DNA of 43,617 nucleotides, taken from contig SKJG01000002.1 in the NCBI GenBank assembly GCA_007116035.1, positions 1 to 43,617 on the forward strand, read 5' to 3'. Numbering within the stretch: position 1 is the first letter of the stretch; the number at the start of each line of letters is the position of its first letter. The position numbers were made by a program, and so were the translations under genes. Of the stretch, positions 1 through 8,808 are shown in pieces. This DNA comes from Thioalkalivibrio sp. Its GTDB lineage: Bacteria; Pseudomonadota; Gammaproteobacteria; Ectothiorhodospirales; Ectothiorhodospiraceae. The notes below the pieces were generated by a model, which did not search any database, was not told where the DNA came from, and worked only from the letters and a program-made list of their open reading frames with translations.

Positions 1-2230
1 AGGCCCGTGCGATCTCCTCTTCCAGTTCCCCGATTTCCTGGGACAGGCGCTGGCGCCGCTCGTCCGCCTGCTGGGCACGATCGCGCAGCCGCTGGAGTTG
101 TGCCTCGCGACCGGCGACCTCACGCTGGCTCTCGCGCAACCCCGCCTCAACCTGCTCGAGTTCGCCCTCAATCCGGTGGATGGCCTCCCGGCGCGCCTCC
201 AGCCCGGACGCGGACTCCTCGCCGCGGGCCCCTAGCTCGACCGCCTCCTGCTCCAGCGCCCGCTCCAGACGCAGGCGCTCGATCACGCCCTGGACCTGCC
301 GATCCTGCGTGCGGTGGCACAGCCAGCCCGGACCCACCCAGGTCCCGTCGCGGGTGACCACGCTTTCGCCGGGCGCACACGAGCGCAGACGCTCGTGCGC
401 CTGGGCCGCCGTATCCACGCAGTGCACCGAGGCGAGATGCGCCCGCAGCGCATCCGGGCCACGGACCCGCGCGGCCAGCGAGTCCTCGGCAAAGACACTG
501 CCATCGGGGACCGGGTCCAGCGCTCGGAATGCCGCACCGGGCAGGCTCGCGGGCATCTCGGACAGGGACATCAGCACCGCCTCGAACCACTGTCCCAGCA
601 CCACCTCGACCGCGGCCTCCCAGCCCGGATCGACATCGATCTGTGCGGCAACGCGCTGGTTGGGGTCGATCCCCTGCTCCCTGGCCCAGTGCTCGAAACG
701 GCTGCGGTCCTCGTCCTGGTCCATGCCAGGAAGGATCTTCAGCGACGACAGTTGTCCGGCGATCTCGCGGGCCTTGCGCTCCAGGGCATGGGCGGCATCC
801 TGCTCGGCCTGCAAATCCCGCCGCTGCGCCGCCAGATCGTCGCGCAACGTTTCGCGGCGCTGCTGCAGGGCAGCGTGGCTGCGCCCGGCCGCGGCGAGTT
901 CGTCCTCGGCAAGCCGCAGGGCGTCCCCGCCATCCTCCTGCGGCAACCGGCCCTGCTCCTCCAGCAGGCGCTCGCGCCGCTGCCGTGCCCGCTGCAGCAA
1001 CTGATCGGCGTGGTCCATCCGGGTCCGGGCAAGCTGGGCGGCCTGCTGAGGCTCGGCCATCGCCTGGTGCCAGGAAGAACGGGCCTCGCGCGCCGCGTGC
1101 AGCGCCTGTTCCGCGGTCTCTGCAGCGCGCTCCGCCTGTTCGAGCGCCTCCGCAGCCGCCTCATGGTCCAGTTCGTGGGTCGAAATCGCCGTCTGCGCGG
1201 ATTCGACCCGGTGCATAGCGGCGGCCAGGGCCTGCTCCGAGTCCCGGATCCGGGCATCCAACTGGGTCCGTTCCCGCGCCTCGCGCTGGAGTTCGTCCTC
1301 GGCGTGGCGGATGGACTGTTCCAGCCGCGACACCGCGGCCGACACGTCGTAGGACTGCGCCTGCGCGGTCTGCAGATCCCGTTCGAGATCGGCCCGCAGC
1401 ACCCGCTGCTGCTCCGCCTCGGTCTCCCTCCTGCGGCCCTGGGTCTGCAGACCGGCCAGCGCGGTCTCCGCCGCCATGAGTTCCTGATTCTCACGGGCCA
1501 GCCGTTCCTCCTGCCCGCGCAGGCGCAGCAGCAGCAGTTCCGCACGCCGCTGGCGCCGGGTCGCGGCCAGGTCCTGGTAGCGCTCGGCGACCTCGGCCTG
1601 GCGGGTGAGCTTGGCCGCCTGACGGTCCACTTCCTCGCGCACGTCGTCCAGCCGCTCCAGGTTCTCGCGCGTGTGGCGGATGCGGTTTTCGGTCTCGCGC
1701 CGGCGCTCCTTGTACTTGGAGATGCCCGCCGCCTCCTCTAGGTAGACGCGCAGTTCCTCCGGGCGGGCCTCGATCAGGCGCGAGATCATGCCCTGCTCGA
1801 TGATCGCGTAGCTGCGCGGTCCCAGGCCGGTGCCGAGGAAGATGTCGGTGACGTCGCGCTTGCGCGCGCGCAGGCCGTTCAGGTAGTACTTCGACTGGCC
1901 GTCCCGGGTCAGGGCGCGGCGCACCGAGATCTCGGCATAGCTGCTGTACTCGCCGCCCAGGCGTCCCTCGCTGTTGTCGAAGAAGAGTTCGATGCTCGCC
2001 TGGCCCACCGGCTTGCGCGAGGCCGAGCCGTTGAAGATCACGTCCTCGCCCGAATCGCCGCGCAGGTGCTTGGCCGAGGACTCGCCCATCACCCAGCGCA
2101 CCGCGTCGATGGTGTTGGACTTGCCACAGCCGTTCGGCCCAACGATACCGACCCGGTTGCCGGGCAGCACGAGCAGGGTCGGGTCGACGAAGGACTTGAA
2201 GCCGGCCAGTTTTATACGGGCAAGTCGCAC
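1..2230 (-). CDS. smc: Chromosome partition protein SMC, N-terminal part (cut by window edge)
   Basis: Structural-maintenance-of-chromosomes ATPase that folds and helps segregate the chromosome with ScpA/ScpB. About 743 codons are present; the 3' end lies off the left edge (family length about 1150-1200). The N-terminus RLARIKLAGFKSFVDPT is the family signature. A Walker A motif GPNGCGKSN follows near residue 30, then a long Arg/Glu/Gln/Ala-rich coiled coil. A globular stretch near residues 500-650 fits the hinge. The start is taken as GTG at 2230 because the conserved start of the family aligns there and no in-frame ATG lies just upstream. It diverges from queF across 99 bases. The C-terminal signature and Walker B lie outside the window. 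Confidence 0.95.
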   Translation of the reverse strand, partial: MRLARIKLAGFKSFVDPTLLVLPGNRVGIVGPNGCGKSNTIDAVRWVMGESSAKHLRGDSGEDVIFNGSASRKPVGQASIELFFDNSEGRLGGEYSSYAEISVRRALTRDGQSKYYLNGLRARKRDVTDIFLGTGLGPRSYAIIEQGMISRLIEARPEELRVYLEEAAGISKYKERRRETENRIRHTRENLERLDDVREEVDRQAAKLTRQAEVAERYQDLAATRRQRRAELLLLRLRGQEERLARENQELMAAETALAGLQTQGRRRETEAEQQRVLRADLERDLQTAQAQSYDVSAAVSRLEQSIRHAEDELQREARERTQLDARIRDSEQALAAAMHRVESAQTAISTHELDHEAAAEALEQAERAAETAEQALHAAREARSSWHQAMAEPQQAAQLARTRMDHADQLLQRARQRRERLLEEQGRLPQEDGGDALRLAEDELAAAGRSHAALQQRRETLRDDLAAQRRDLQAEQDAAHALERKAREIAGQLSSLKILPGMDQDEDRSRFEHWAREQGIDPNQRVAAQIDVDPGWEAAVEVVLGQWFEAVLMSLSEMPASLPGAAFRALDPVPDGSVFAEDSLAARVRGPDALRAHLASVHCVDTAAQAHERLRSCAPGESVVTRDGTWVGPGWLCHRTQDRQVQGVIERLRLERALEQEAVELGARGEESASGLEARREAIHRIEGELEQVEAGLRESQREVAGREAQLQRLRDRAQQADERRQRLSQEIGELEEEIARA

Positions 2231-2329
2231 GGGTGTAGGAGGTCCGATGGGGACAACGGGTAGAATCTTACATGGTTCGGCCCGGCTTGTTGCCAGGCGC
2301 CAGAAAACTGCGGACGACAAGGATCCCCG

Positions 2330-2734
2330 ATGCCCAGCCAACCCAGCAAGACCCTGGACAGCTTTCCCAATCCCCAGCCGGAGCGGGACTTCACCATTTA
2401 TATCCGCATCCCGGAGTTCACCTGCCTCTGCCCGGCCACCGGTCAGCCTGATTTCGCGGAGTTGCACCTGCAGTACGTGCCCGAGGCCGCCTGCGTGGAA
2501 CTGAAGTCGCTGAAGAACTACATCTGGTCCTACCGCGACCAGGGCGCCTATCACGAGGCGGTGACCAACCGCATCCTCGACGATCTGGTGGCGGCTCTGC
2601 AGCCGCGCTTCATGCGCCTGACCGCCGATTTCAACGTGCGTGGAGGCGTGTACACCCAGGTCGTGGCGGAGCACCGGGCCGAGGGATGGAGCCCCAGCAC
2701 GCCGGTCAACCTGCCCCCGCCGACGCGTTCCTGA
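2330..2734 (+). CDS. queF: NADPH-dependent 7-cyano-7-deazaguanine reductase (type I QueF)
   Basis: Reduces preQ0 to preQ1 in queuosine tRNA modification in the cytoplasm. The protein is 134 residues, the short unimodular type I length. The active-site region [16 protein letters not shown] is at about 30-45, with the catalytic Cys expected at C34 and the acid at D41. The substrate and NADPH motif ELKSLK is at 57-62. The ATG at 2330 leaves a short acidic leader as in relatives. It is followed after 33 bases by a sugar kinase on the same strand, possibly cotranscribed. I looked for a preQ1 riboswitch upstream and saw none. Confidence 0.96.
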   Translation: MPSQPSKTLDSFPNPQPERDFTIYIRIPEFTCLCPATGQPDFAELHLQYVPEAACVELKSLKNYIWSYRDQGAYHEAVTNRILDDLVAALQPRFMRLTADFNVRGGVYTQVVAEHRAEGWSPSTPVNLPPPTRS

Positions 2735-2767
2735 GCCGCGCCGCCCGAATCGGCGAGCGGATCCCCT

Positions 2768-4054
2768 TTGATCCGGCATTGCATCGGGATCGACCTCGGG
2801 ACCTCGGGCGTCCGCGCCGAGATCGTGGACGCCGCCGGGACCTCCGTGGGCGCCCTTCGCCGGGCATGGCCGGTGGGCTCCCGGAACGAAGAACCCGGCG
2901 GACCCGATGATCCCAAGGTCTGGTGGGCGGCCGTAAGCGACCTGCTCCGGCAGGCCGCACGGCGCCTGCCCGACGCGCCCGTGGCGATCGCCGTAGACGG
3001 CACCTCCGCGACGCTGCTCGCGGTGGATGGCGCCGGCGACCCGCTCGGGCCAGCGCTGCTGTACAACGACGCCCGGGCGGTGGACGAAGGCGAGTACCTG
3101 CGCGGGATTGCGCCGCCGTCGAGTGGAGCCCACGGAGCGTCGTCGTCGGCGGCCAAGCTGCTCTGGCTGCGCCGCCAGGGCCGGCTGAAGGGCGCCGCCC
3201 GGGTACTGCACCAGGCGGAATGGATCAGCGGCAGCCTGCAGGGCCGCCACGATCGCGGCGACGAGAACAACGCCCTGAAGCTCGGTTACGACCCGATGCA
3301 GGCCCGCTGGCCCGACTGGTGGCTACGGGAACTGGGACCGATCGCCGATCTGCTTCCGGAGATCGTTCCGGCCGGAACGCCCCTGGGTCGGATCGCCGCA
3401 GCAGTGGCGCACGAGACGGGACTGCACAGCGAGAGCCAGGTCGTCGCCGGCACCACCGACGGGATCGCGGGCTTCCTGGCCACCGGCGTCGATCAGCCCG
3501 GGACCGGCGTCACCAGCCTGGGCAGCACGCTGGTGCTGAAGCAATTGTCGGAGCAGCCGCTGTTCGATCCGGCCGCGGGCGTCTACAGCCACCGCGTGCT
3601 GGGCCGCTGGCTGGCCGGCGGGGCCTCGAACAGCGGCGGCGCCATCCTCGCGGCCCATTTCACGCCCGCCGAGATCGCGGCGCTGGCGCGGGACATCGAC
3701 CCGGCCCGGGATACGGGGCTGGATTACTACCCGCTGCTGCGACCCGGAGAACGGTTCCCGGTCAGCGATCCGGCACTGCAGCCGCGCCTTACGCCGCGCC
3801 CGTCGGACGATGCACGGTTCCTGCAGGGACTGCTTGAGGGCATCGCAGGCATCGAAGCGGCCGGATACCTGCGGTTGCAGGCATTGGGCGCAGCCCCCTT
3901 GACCGCGATCGCCACCGTCGGTGGCGGCGCCGCGAACCCGCAATGGACCGCGCTGCGGGCGCGCATTACCGGAGTACCGGTGCTGCGCGCCGAACACGAG
4001 GAGGCCGCGCGCGGGGCTGCCCTGCTGGCAGGGATCGGCGCGGCGGCCATCTGA
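2768..4054 (+). CDS. FGGY-family carbohydrate kinase, D-ribulokinase-like
   Basis: ATP-dependent sugar kinase of the FGGY family (428 residues). The N-terminal phosphate-binding motif GIDLGTSGVRAEIVD is at about 7-21, followed by AVDGTSATLL near 75-85 and a YNDARA motif. A second-domain motif TTDGIAGFLATG and the late glycine-rich stretch ATVGGGAANPQW match the family's ATP site. The short length and the DGTS and YNDAR motifs resemble the xylulokinase-like proteins shown in plants and cyanobacteria to phosphorylate D-ribulose. The substrate here is inferred. The start is TTG at 2768 because the conserved IGIDLG begins six residues later and no ATG or GTG fits. It follows queF by 33 bases. Confidence 0.85.
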   Translation: MIRHCIGIDLGTSGVRAEIVDAAGTSVGALRRAWPVGSRNEEPGGPDDPKVWWAAVSDLLRQAARRLPDAPVAIAVDGTSATLLAVDGAGDPLGPALLYNDARAVDEGEYLRGIAPPSSGAHGASSSAAKLLWLRRQGRLKGAARVLHQAEWISGSLQGRHDRGDENNALKLGYDPMQARWPDWWLRELGPIADLLPEIVPAGTPLGRIAAAVAHETGLHSESQVVAGTTDGIAGFLATGVDQPGTGVTSLGSTLVLKQLSEQPLFDPAAGVYSHRVLGRWLAGGASNSGGAILAAHFTPAEIAALARDIDPARDTGLDYYPLLRPGERFPVSDPALQPRLTPRPSDDARFLQGLLEGIAGIEAAGYLRLQALGAAPLTAIATVGGGAANPQWTALRARITGVPVLRAEHEEAARGAALLAGIGAAAI

Positions 4055-4074
4055 CCCGCAGGGCCCACTCGTCG

Positions 4075-4401
4075 TCAGGCGTGGCCAGCCGTCGGTGCGT
4101 CGTGCGTGGCCGTCTGCAGCGAACGCAGCGCCTGTTCCAGCACGTCGCGGGCCAGGCCCCGGGTCAGTTCGGGATTGGCGGGAATCATTTCCGTGCGCAC
4201 TGCGATGGCCATGGCGAGGGCCTGCAGCAGGTCACCATTGCGGGTTTCGCCCAGCAGTGCGATCTCGTGGTTCACGACCTCCAGGATACGATCCAGCAGC
4301 TGATGGACTCGCGTTGCGGAGCCGGTCTCGGGGTGCAGCCTGAATTCGAAGGAGATGGCATCCCCGGTCGGCGTGGTGAAATGGTATGGCAGATAGTCCA
4401 T
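4075..4401 (-). CDS. Uncharacterised 108-residue protein downstream of ubiG
   Basis: I do not recognise this protein. It begins MDYLPYHFTTPTGDAISFEF, with no signal peptide or membrane segment, and looks like a small soluble alpha/beta protein with helical stretches (VHQLLDRILEVVNHEIALL, GDLLQALAMAIAVRTEM). The ATG at 4401 is chosen over one 18 codons upstream because GGAGAAG lies directly before it and the longer form would overlap ubiG. It starts 28 bases after the ubiG stop and is probably cotranscribed with it. It converges with the sugar kinase, leaving 20 bases between the two stops. Confidence 0.7.
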   Translation of the reverse strand: MDYLPYHFTTPTGDAISFEFRLHPETGSATRVHQLLDRILEVVNHEIALLGETRNGDLLQALAMAIAVRTEMIPANPELTRGLARDVLEQALRSLQTATHDAPTAGHA

Positions 4402-4429
4402 GGTCTTCTCCAGGGTCGGGGAATCTTGG

Positions 4430-5191
4430 TCAGGTTCCGGTGGCGGAAGGAACATTCGCCATCAGCATGTAGTTGACGCCTTCGTAGCGCGTCAGGCGCA
4501 TCCGCCTGCTGATGGGGTTGACGGCAACCCCGGAGCGGGCAACGATGCGACAATCGGCCGCCTCGAGCGGCCAGGTCAGTTCGCGGGGCCGGACGAACCG
4601 GCGCCACTGATGGGTGCCTCGTGGCAGCACCCGAAAGATGTACTCGGCGCCGATGATGCCCGCGATGTAGGACGCCACGGTCCGGTTCAGGGTCGCCAGG
4701 ACGAGGAAACCGCCGGGCCGTACCTTCGCGAGGCAACGCTGGAGAAACGCCTGCGGGTCGACCACGTGCTCGATCACCTCCATGTTCAGGACCACGTCGA
4801 AGCCGTCCTCGGCGAGGTCCTCCAAGGCCACGTGACGGTATTCCACCGCAAGACCGCTGCCCTCGGCATGACTGCCCGCGACGATGATGTTGCGCGGCGT
4901 CACGTCGATTCCAAGGACCTCGGCCCCATGTCGCGCCATGCTCTCCGAGAGGATGCCGCCGCCGCAGCCAACGTCCAGCATCCTGAGCCCCGCCAGCGGG
5001 CGCTCGGCTTCGCCGTCCCGCTCCAGTTCGCGGGTCAGGTGCTCGACGATCCAGCCGGTGCGCAGCCGGTTCAGCACATGCAGGGGCCAGAACGGCCCCT
5101 CCTCGTCCCACCAGGTCTCGGCCAGCCGTTGATACCGCGCAACCTCCTCGGGATCGACGCTGGCGGCCTGTATGGACTGCGTTTCCGACAT
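4430..5191 (-). CDS. ubiG: Ubiquinone biosynthesis O-methyltransferase UbiG
   Basis: S-adenosylmethionine-dependent O-methyltransferase that performs both O-methylations of ubiquinone synthesis (253 residues). The family opening DPEEVARYQRLAETWWDEEGPF is at about 13-34. SAM motif I LDVGCGGG is at 72-79, the acidic loop VLGIDVTP at 92-99, then FDVVLNMEVIEHV and the characteristic ending RYEGVNYML. The ATG at 5191 is preferred; an upstream extension of 51 codons has no family similarity. With coq7 at 29.3 kb it shows an aerobic ubiquinone pathway. In Pseudomonas the next gene is the MurNAc-6-P phosphatase mupP; here an unknown small gene takes that place. Confidence 0.95.
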   Translation of the reverse strand: MSETQSIQAASVDPEEVARYQRLAETWWDEEGPFWPLHVLNRLRTGWIVEHLTRELERDGEAERPLAGLRMLDVGCGGGILSESMARHGAEVLGIDVTPRNIIVAGSHAEGSGLAVEYRHVALEDLAEDGFDVVLNMEVIEHVVDPQAFLQRCLAKVRPGGFLVLATLNRTVASYIAGIIGAEYIFRVLPRGTHQWRRFVRPRELTWPLEAADCRIVARSGVAVNPISRRMRLTRYEGVNYMLMANVPSATGT

Positions 5192-5554
5192 GGCGTACTC
5201 CCGGCCGAAGGCCCTGGTGCATACCACGGTTTCGGCCGATTTCGCGGCAGTTAGTTCAGACCGGGTGGGATTTGATGGTCCGGACGATACCCGGGCGACT
5301 CTTTTACCGAGGGGCATCCAGGCAGCACCAGACCTGATGATCACGAAAGCTCCGCCCGTGTTCAGATTCGTGCTGCTTCAAGGCGCGTGGACGTAGGAGG
5401 CCAGCCTCTGGCCGATGGGTTTTCCGGCGCCAGATCGGCGAGAGGGCTCGCCTCCTACGGGGTAAGGCTCATGCGAAGCCTCCGTGATCATCAGGACGCC
5501 GGATGCCTGTGAAGTGCAGCGAAGCTAGCGGGCGCTGTCTGGCAGAATAGGCAG
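5192..5554. other. Intergenic region between divergent ubiG and mtgA
   Basis: 363 bases without a gene. It holds a REP-type inverted pair (5393-5458, listed separately) and must contain the promoters of ubiG and mtgA. I could not pick a convincing -35/-10 pair for either gene. No RNA gene or further ORF with coding character was seen. Confidence 0.6.
5393..5458. repeat. REP pair (BIME-like), two facing units
   Basis: The left unit (5393-5415) begins GTAGGAGGCCAGCC and ends CTGGCCGA; the right unit (5435-5458) is its approximate reverse complement and ends CTCGCCTCCTAC. Each unit can form its own short hairpin (for example GGCCAG/CTGGCC) and the two can pair with one another. This is the GTAGGAG(C/G) repeat class of extragenic palindromes known from Pseudomonas and relatives. 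Related units occur at 17948 and 29196. Confidence 0.75.
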
Positions 5555-6346
5555 ATGAGGCGATTCCGCTCCCCAAGACGCACCCGCGGGCCGCGCGCCC
5601 CGCGCAGGACGCTGCTGCGCAGGATGCTGCGCGCCGCAGCGCTCACCATGGCGCTGGTACTGGTCTTGGCCCTGCTGCTTGTGCTGCTGCTGCGCTGGGT
5701 GAACCCGCCGTACTCGATGTACATGTTCAGCGAGGCCGCCGGCCCGATCGCGCCATCCCTGCGCCGGCACTGGCAGCCGGTGCACGAGCTCCCGGTACAT
5801 GTGCCGCTGGCCGTGATCGCGGCCGAAGACCAGCGCTTTCCCCTGCACGGCGGATTCGACTGGCAATCCATGCAAGAAGCCGTGAACGAGTACCGGCAGG
5901 GCCGACGCCTGCGTGGCGCCAGCACTATCAGCCAGCAGACGGCGAAGAATCTGTTCCTGTGGCACGGCCGCAGTCTTGCGCGCAAGCTGCTGGAGGCCGG
6001 CTTCACCGTAGCCATCGAGGCGCTGTGGCCGAAGGCGAGAATTCTGGAGGTCTACCTGAACCTTGCCGAGTGGGGTCCGGGCGTATTCGGCATCGATTCG
6101 GCGGCACGCTACCACTTCGGCATCACGGCCCGGGAACTGAGCCGCGAGCAGGCGGCCCTGCTTGCCGCGGTGCTGCCGAACCCGAAGGTCTATTCGCCCA
6201 CCCGTCCCAGCGAGACCGTACGTGCCCGGGCGCGCTGGGTCGAACGGCAGATGTCCCAGCTGGGACCGGGCTGGCTGGAGCCGCTGGACCTCTCCCGGGA
6301 AGGACACCCTGGCTCTGGCTGGCCAACTCCGGCAGCGAGCCGTTAG
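5555..6346 (+). CDS. mtgA: Monofunctional peptidoglycan glycosyltransferase MtgA
   Basis: Polymerises lipid II into glycan strands at the outer face of the inner membrane; GT51 domain only, 263 residues. A very basic cytoplasmic tail (1-26) precedes one membrane segment at about 27-48. The donor-site motif AAEDQRF at 89-95 carries the catalytic Glu91. The second signature RGASTISQQTAKNLFLW is at 120-136, followed by EVYLNLAEWGPGVFGI. No transpeptidase domain is present. The ATG at 5555 gives the arginine-rich tail seen in the family. A mechanosensitive channel gene begins 80 bases downstream on the same strand. Confidence 0.95.
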   Translation: MRRFRSPRRTRGPRAPRRTLLRRMLRAAALTMALVLVLALLLVLLLRWVNPPYSMYMFSEAAGPIAPSLRRHWQPVHELPVHVPLAVIAAEDQRFPLHGGFDWQSMQEAVNEYRQGRRLRGASTISQQTAKNLFLWHGRSLARKLLEAGFTVAIEALWPKARILEVYLNLAEWGPGVFGIDSAARYHFGITARELSREQAALLAAVLPNPKVYSPTRPSETVRARARWVERQMSQLGPGWLEPLDLSREGHPGSGWPTPAASR

Positions 6347-6426
6347 ACTGCCCGCTTGGCGGATCCGGAAGACTTCCCGATACCAAACCCGGAGCCCGTG
6401 CCAGACCGCAAACCTGGAGCAGCACC

Positions 6427-8739
6427 GTGTCGAGACGATCCCGCCAGGGACTGAAAAACGTCTTCCGCCCACTCCTCGCATGGCTGCTGCTCCTTGCGAT
6501 CATCCCGGCCGCGGTGGGCGCCGCCAGTGCCACCGAGGCCGACACCGTCGAGGCCCTGATCTCGGTGCTGGAGGACCCCGAGGCGCGGGAGCGCTTGCTG
6601 GAGCGGCTGCGGGGCCTGCCCTCGGCGGGGCCCGACGAGCCCGTGGCAGCGCCGGAAGCAGAACCCTCGGTCGCCTCATTACCGCGCCAGATCGCGCAGC
6701 TGACGCAGCAGGCCGCCGAGGGGAGCGTCGCCGAGATCCGCCGCCAGGTCGAGATGGCGCGCGAGGTGTTCGACACCCTCAGGGACGCAAACTGGACGGT
6801 ATTCGGGCTGGCCGTGCTCGACCTCGCCATCCTGATCGCCGTGACGGTCGGCGTTTTCCTGGTGCTGCGCCGGCTCGCCCGGCCGCTGTTCGCTGCGATG
6901 GACCGTTGGGTTCTCGCCTCCAACCAAACGATGCTGCTGCTGCGCACCGTTCCTGCGGTCCTGCTCGCGGCTGCCGTCGACCTGCTGGTGGTGGTCCTGG
7001 CCTGGATCGCCGGCTACGGGCTGGCCCTGTTCGTGCTGGGCGACGCGGGCATGATGGAGATCCGGCATTCCCTCTTCCTGAACGCCTTCCTGCTGATCGA
7101 AGTCGCCAAGGCCGTGCTGCGCCTGCTCTTCGCCAGCCGCTACCAAGGCCTGCGCGTTCTCCCGATGGCCGGCGAAGAGGCCGCCTACTGGAACGCCTGG
7201 CTCAGCCGGATGGTCGGGTTCATCGGTTACGGTCTGCTGCTGATCGTTCCGGTCGTGAACTACAACGTATCGACCGCCGCCGGCCGCTCGGTGGGCCTGT
7301 TGGTGATGCTCGTCGCCTTCAGCTACGCCGTCGCCATCATTCTACAGAACCGGGTCCGGGTCCGGCAGCAGCTGCTGCAGGCGGGCGAGCGCAGCGGGCT
7401 GATGTTCACCCGTTTCGCATTGACCACGCTCGGGCGCATCTGGCACTGGCTAGCGCTCCTCTACTTTGCTGCACTGGCCGTCGTCAGCATCACTCGCCCC
7501 GAGGATGCGCTGCCGTTCATGGCCGCGGCCACTGGCCAAACCCTGCTCGCGATCATCGCGGGTTTCTTCGTGGGTGCACTGCTGACGCAGGTCATCAGCC
7601 GCCGGATTCACCTTCCGGACGAGACCCGTCGGAACTTCCCGATGCTCGAGGAGCGCCTGAACGCCTACATCCCGACCTCGCTGAAGGTGATGCGCGTGGC
7701 GATCCTGCTGGTCGTGCTGGCGGTGATCGCGGACGCGTGGGCCGTGTTCAACCTCGGCGCCTGGCTGACATCCGACGTCGGCGCGGGACTCCTCGCGAAG
7801 GTGCTCTCGGTGGTCATCATCCTCGGGATCGCGGCGCTGTTCTGGCTGGTCGTGGCGAGTTGGATCGAGCACAAGCTGAGCCCGGATACCGGCCTCGGCA
7901 TGCCCAGCGCACGACAGAAGACCCTGCTGACCATCTTCCGCAACGCAATCGCGATCGCGCTGGTGGTCCTGGTCACGATGGTCGTGCTGGCCGAGATCGG
8001 CATCAACATCGGCCCGCTTCTCGCCGGTGCCGGTGTCCTCGGATTGGCGATCGGCTTCGGTGCGCAGACCCTGGTCCAGGACATCATCACCGGCGTCTTC
8101 ATCCAGCTGGAGAACGCGATCAATACCGGCGACGTGGTGCAGGTGGCCGGAACCACCGGCACCGTCGAGAAGATGACCATCCGCTCGCTCGGCCTGCGTG
8201 ACCTCTCGGGAACCTTTCACGTGATCCCCTTCTCGTCCGTGGGTACGGTGTCGAATTTCACCCGCGACTTCGGCTATCACCTCGGCGAATACGGCGTTGC
8301 CTACCGGGAGGACACCGACGAGGTGATCGTGCGCCTGCGCCAGGCCTTCGAGGAACTGCGCGGCCACCCGGAACACGGACCGAAGATCGTCGGGGAACTC
8401 GAGGTCCACGGCGTCACCGCTCTGGCCGACAGCTCGGTGAACGTCCGCGTCCGGATCAAGACGTTGCCGGGAGAGCAGTGGGGGATCGGCCGCGAATACA
8501 ACCGCCTGGTGAAGCGCCATTTCGACGCCGCCGGCATCGAGATCCCCTTCCCGCACATGACCCTCTATTTCGGCGAGGACAAGAAGGGCTCGGCTCCCCC
8601 GGCGCATCTGCAGGTGATCCACCGGCAGGCCGAGGCGCGGAAGGAGGCTGCGGAGGAGCCGGAATCCTTCACGCGGGATCCCCGTGCGCGCACCAACCCG
8701 AAACACAAGGGCGACTTCGACGAGGGCGACGATTCCTGA
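6427..8739 (+). CDS. Large MscS-family mechanosensitive channel, YbiO-like
   Basis: Osmotic-release channel of the inner membrane (770 residues). A signal-peptide-like N-terminus (about 1-36, LLAWLLLLAIIPAAVGAASA) and a periplasmic region of some 80 residues precede many membrane segments. The MscS core starts near residue 530 with the glycine/alanine-rich pore helix GAGVLGLAIGFGAQTLV. It continues with ITGVFIQLENAINTGD and the beta domain DLSGTFHVIPFSSVGTVSNF. The charged C-terminal tail after about 720 is cytoplasmic. The layout and length are like the moderate-conductance channel YbiO of E. coli. GTG at 6427 is chosen because CTGGAG precedes it and the signal peptide follows at once; the open frame upstream overlaps mtgA and has no similarity. 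Confidence 0.9.
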   Translation: MSRRSRQGLKNVFRPLLAWLLLLAIIPAAVGAASATEADTVEALISVLEDPEARERLLERLRGLPSAGPDEPVAAPEAEPSVASLPRQIAQLTQQAAEGSVAEIRRQVEMAREVFDTLRDANWTVFGLAVLDLAILIAVTVGVFLVLRRLARPLFAAMDRWVLASNQTMLLLRTVPAVLLAAAVDLLVVVLAWIAGYGLALFVLGDAGMMEIRHSLFLNAFLLIEVAKAVLRLLFASRYQGLRVLPMAGEEAAYWNAWLSRMVGFIGYGLLLIVPVVNYNVSTAAGRSVGLLVMLVAFSYAVAIILQNRVRVRQQLLQAGERSGLMFTRFALTTLGRIWHWLALLYFAALAVVSITRPEDALPFMAAATGQTLLAIIAGFFVGALLTQVISRRIHLPDETRRNFPMLEERLNAYIPTSLKVMRVAILLVVLAVIADAWAVFNLGAWLTSDVGAGLLAKVLSVVIILGIAALFWLVVASWIEHKLSPDTGLGMPSARQKTLLTIFRNAIAIALVVLVTMVVLAEIGINIGPLLAGAGVLGLAIGFGAQTLVQDIITGVFIQLENAINTGDVVQVAGTTGTVEKMTIRSLGLRDLSGTFHVIPFSSVGTVSNFTRDFGYHLGEYGVAYREDTDEVIVRLRQAFEELRGHPEHGPKIVGELEVHGVTALADSSVNVRVRIKTLPGEQWGIGREYNRLVKRHFDAAGIEIPFPHMTLYFGEDKKGSAPPAHLQVIHRQAEARKEAAEEPESFTRDPRARTNPKHKGDFDEGDDS

Positions 8740-8808
8740 TCGGTTCCGATCACGCGGCAACGGGACGGGAAACGGAAACCCTGACGCGGATGGATTAGAT
8801 TAACCGCC

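Noticed and set aside
2231-2329. Possible preQ1 riboswitch upstream of queF
   Set aside because: No small stem followed by the A-rich tail typical of preQ1 aptamers.
7450-8760. Open frame of 436 codons opposite the MscS-type gene
   Set aside because: Low-complexity Asp/His/Arg composition; the plus strand holds the MscS signature.
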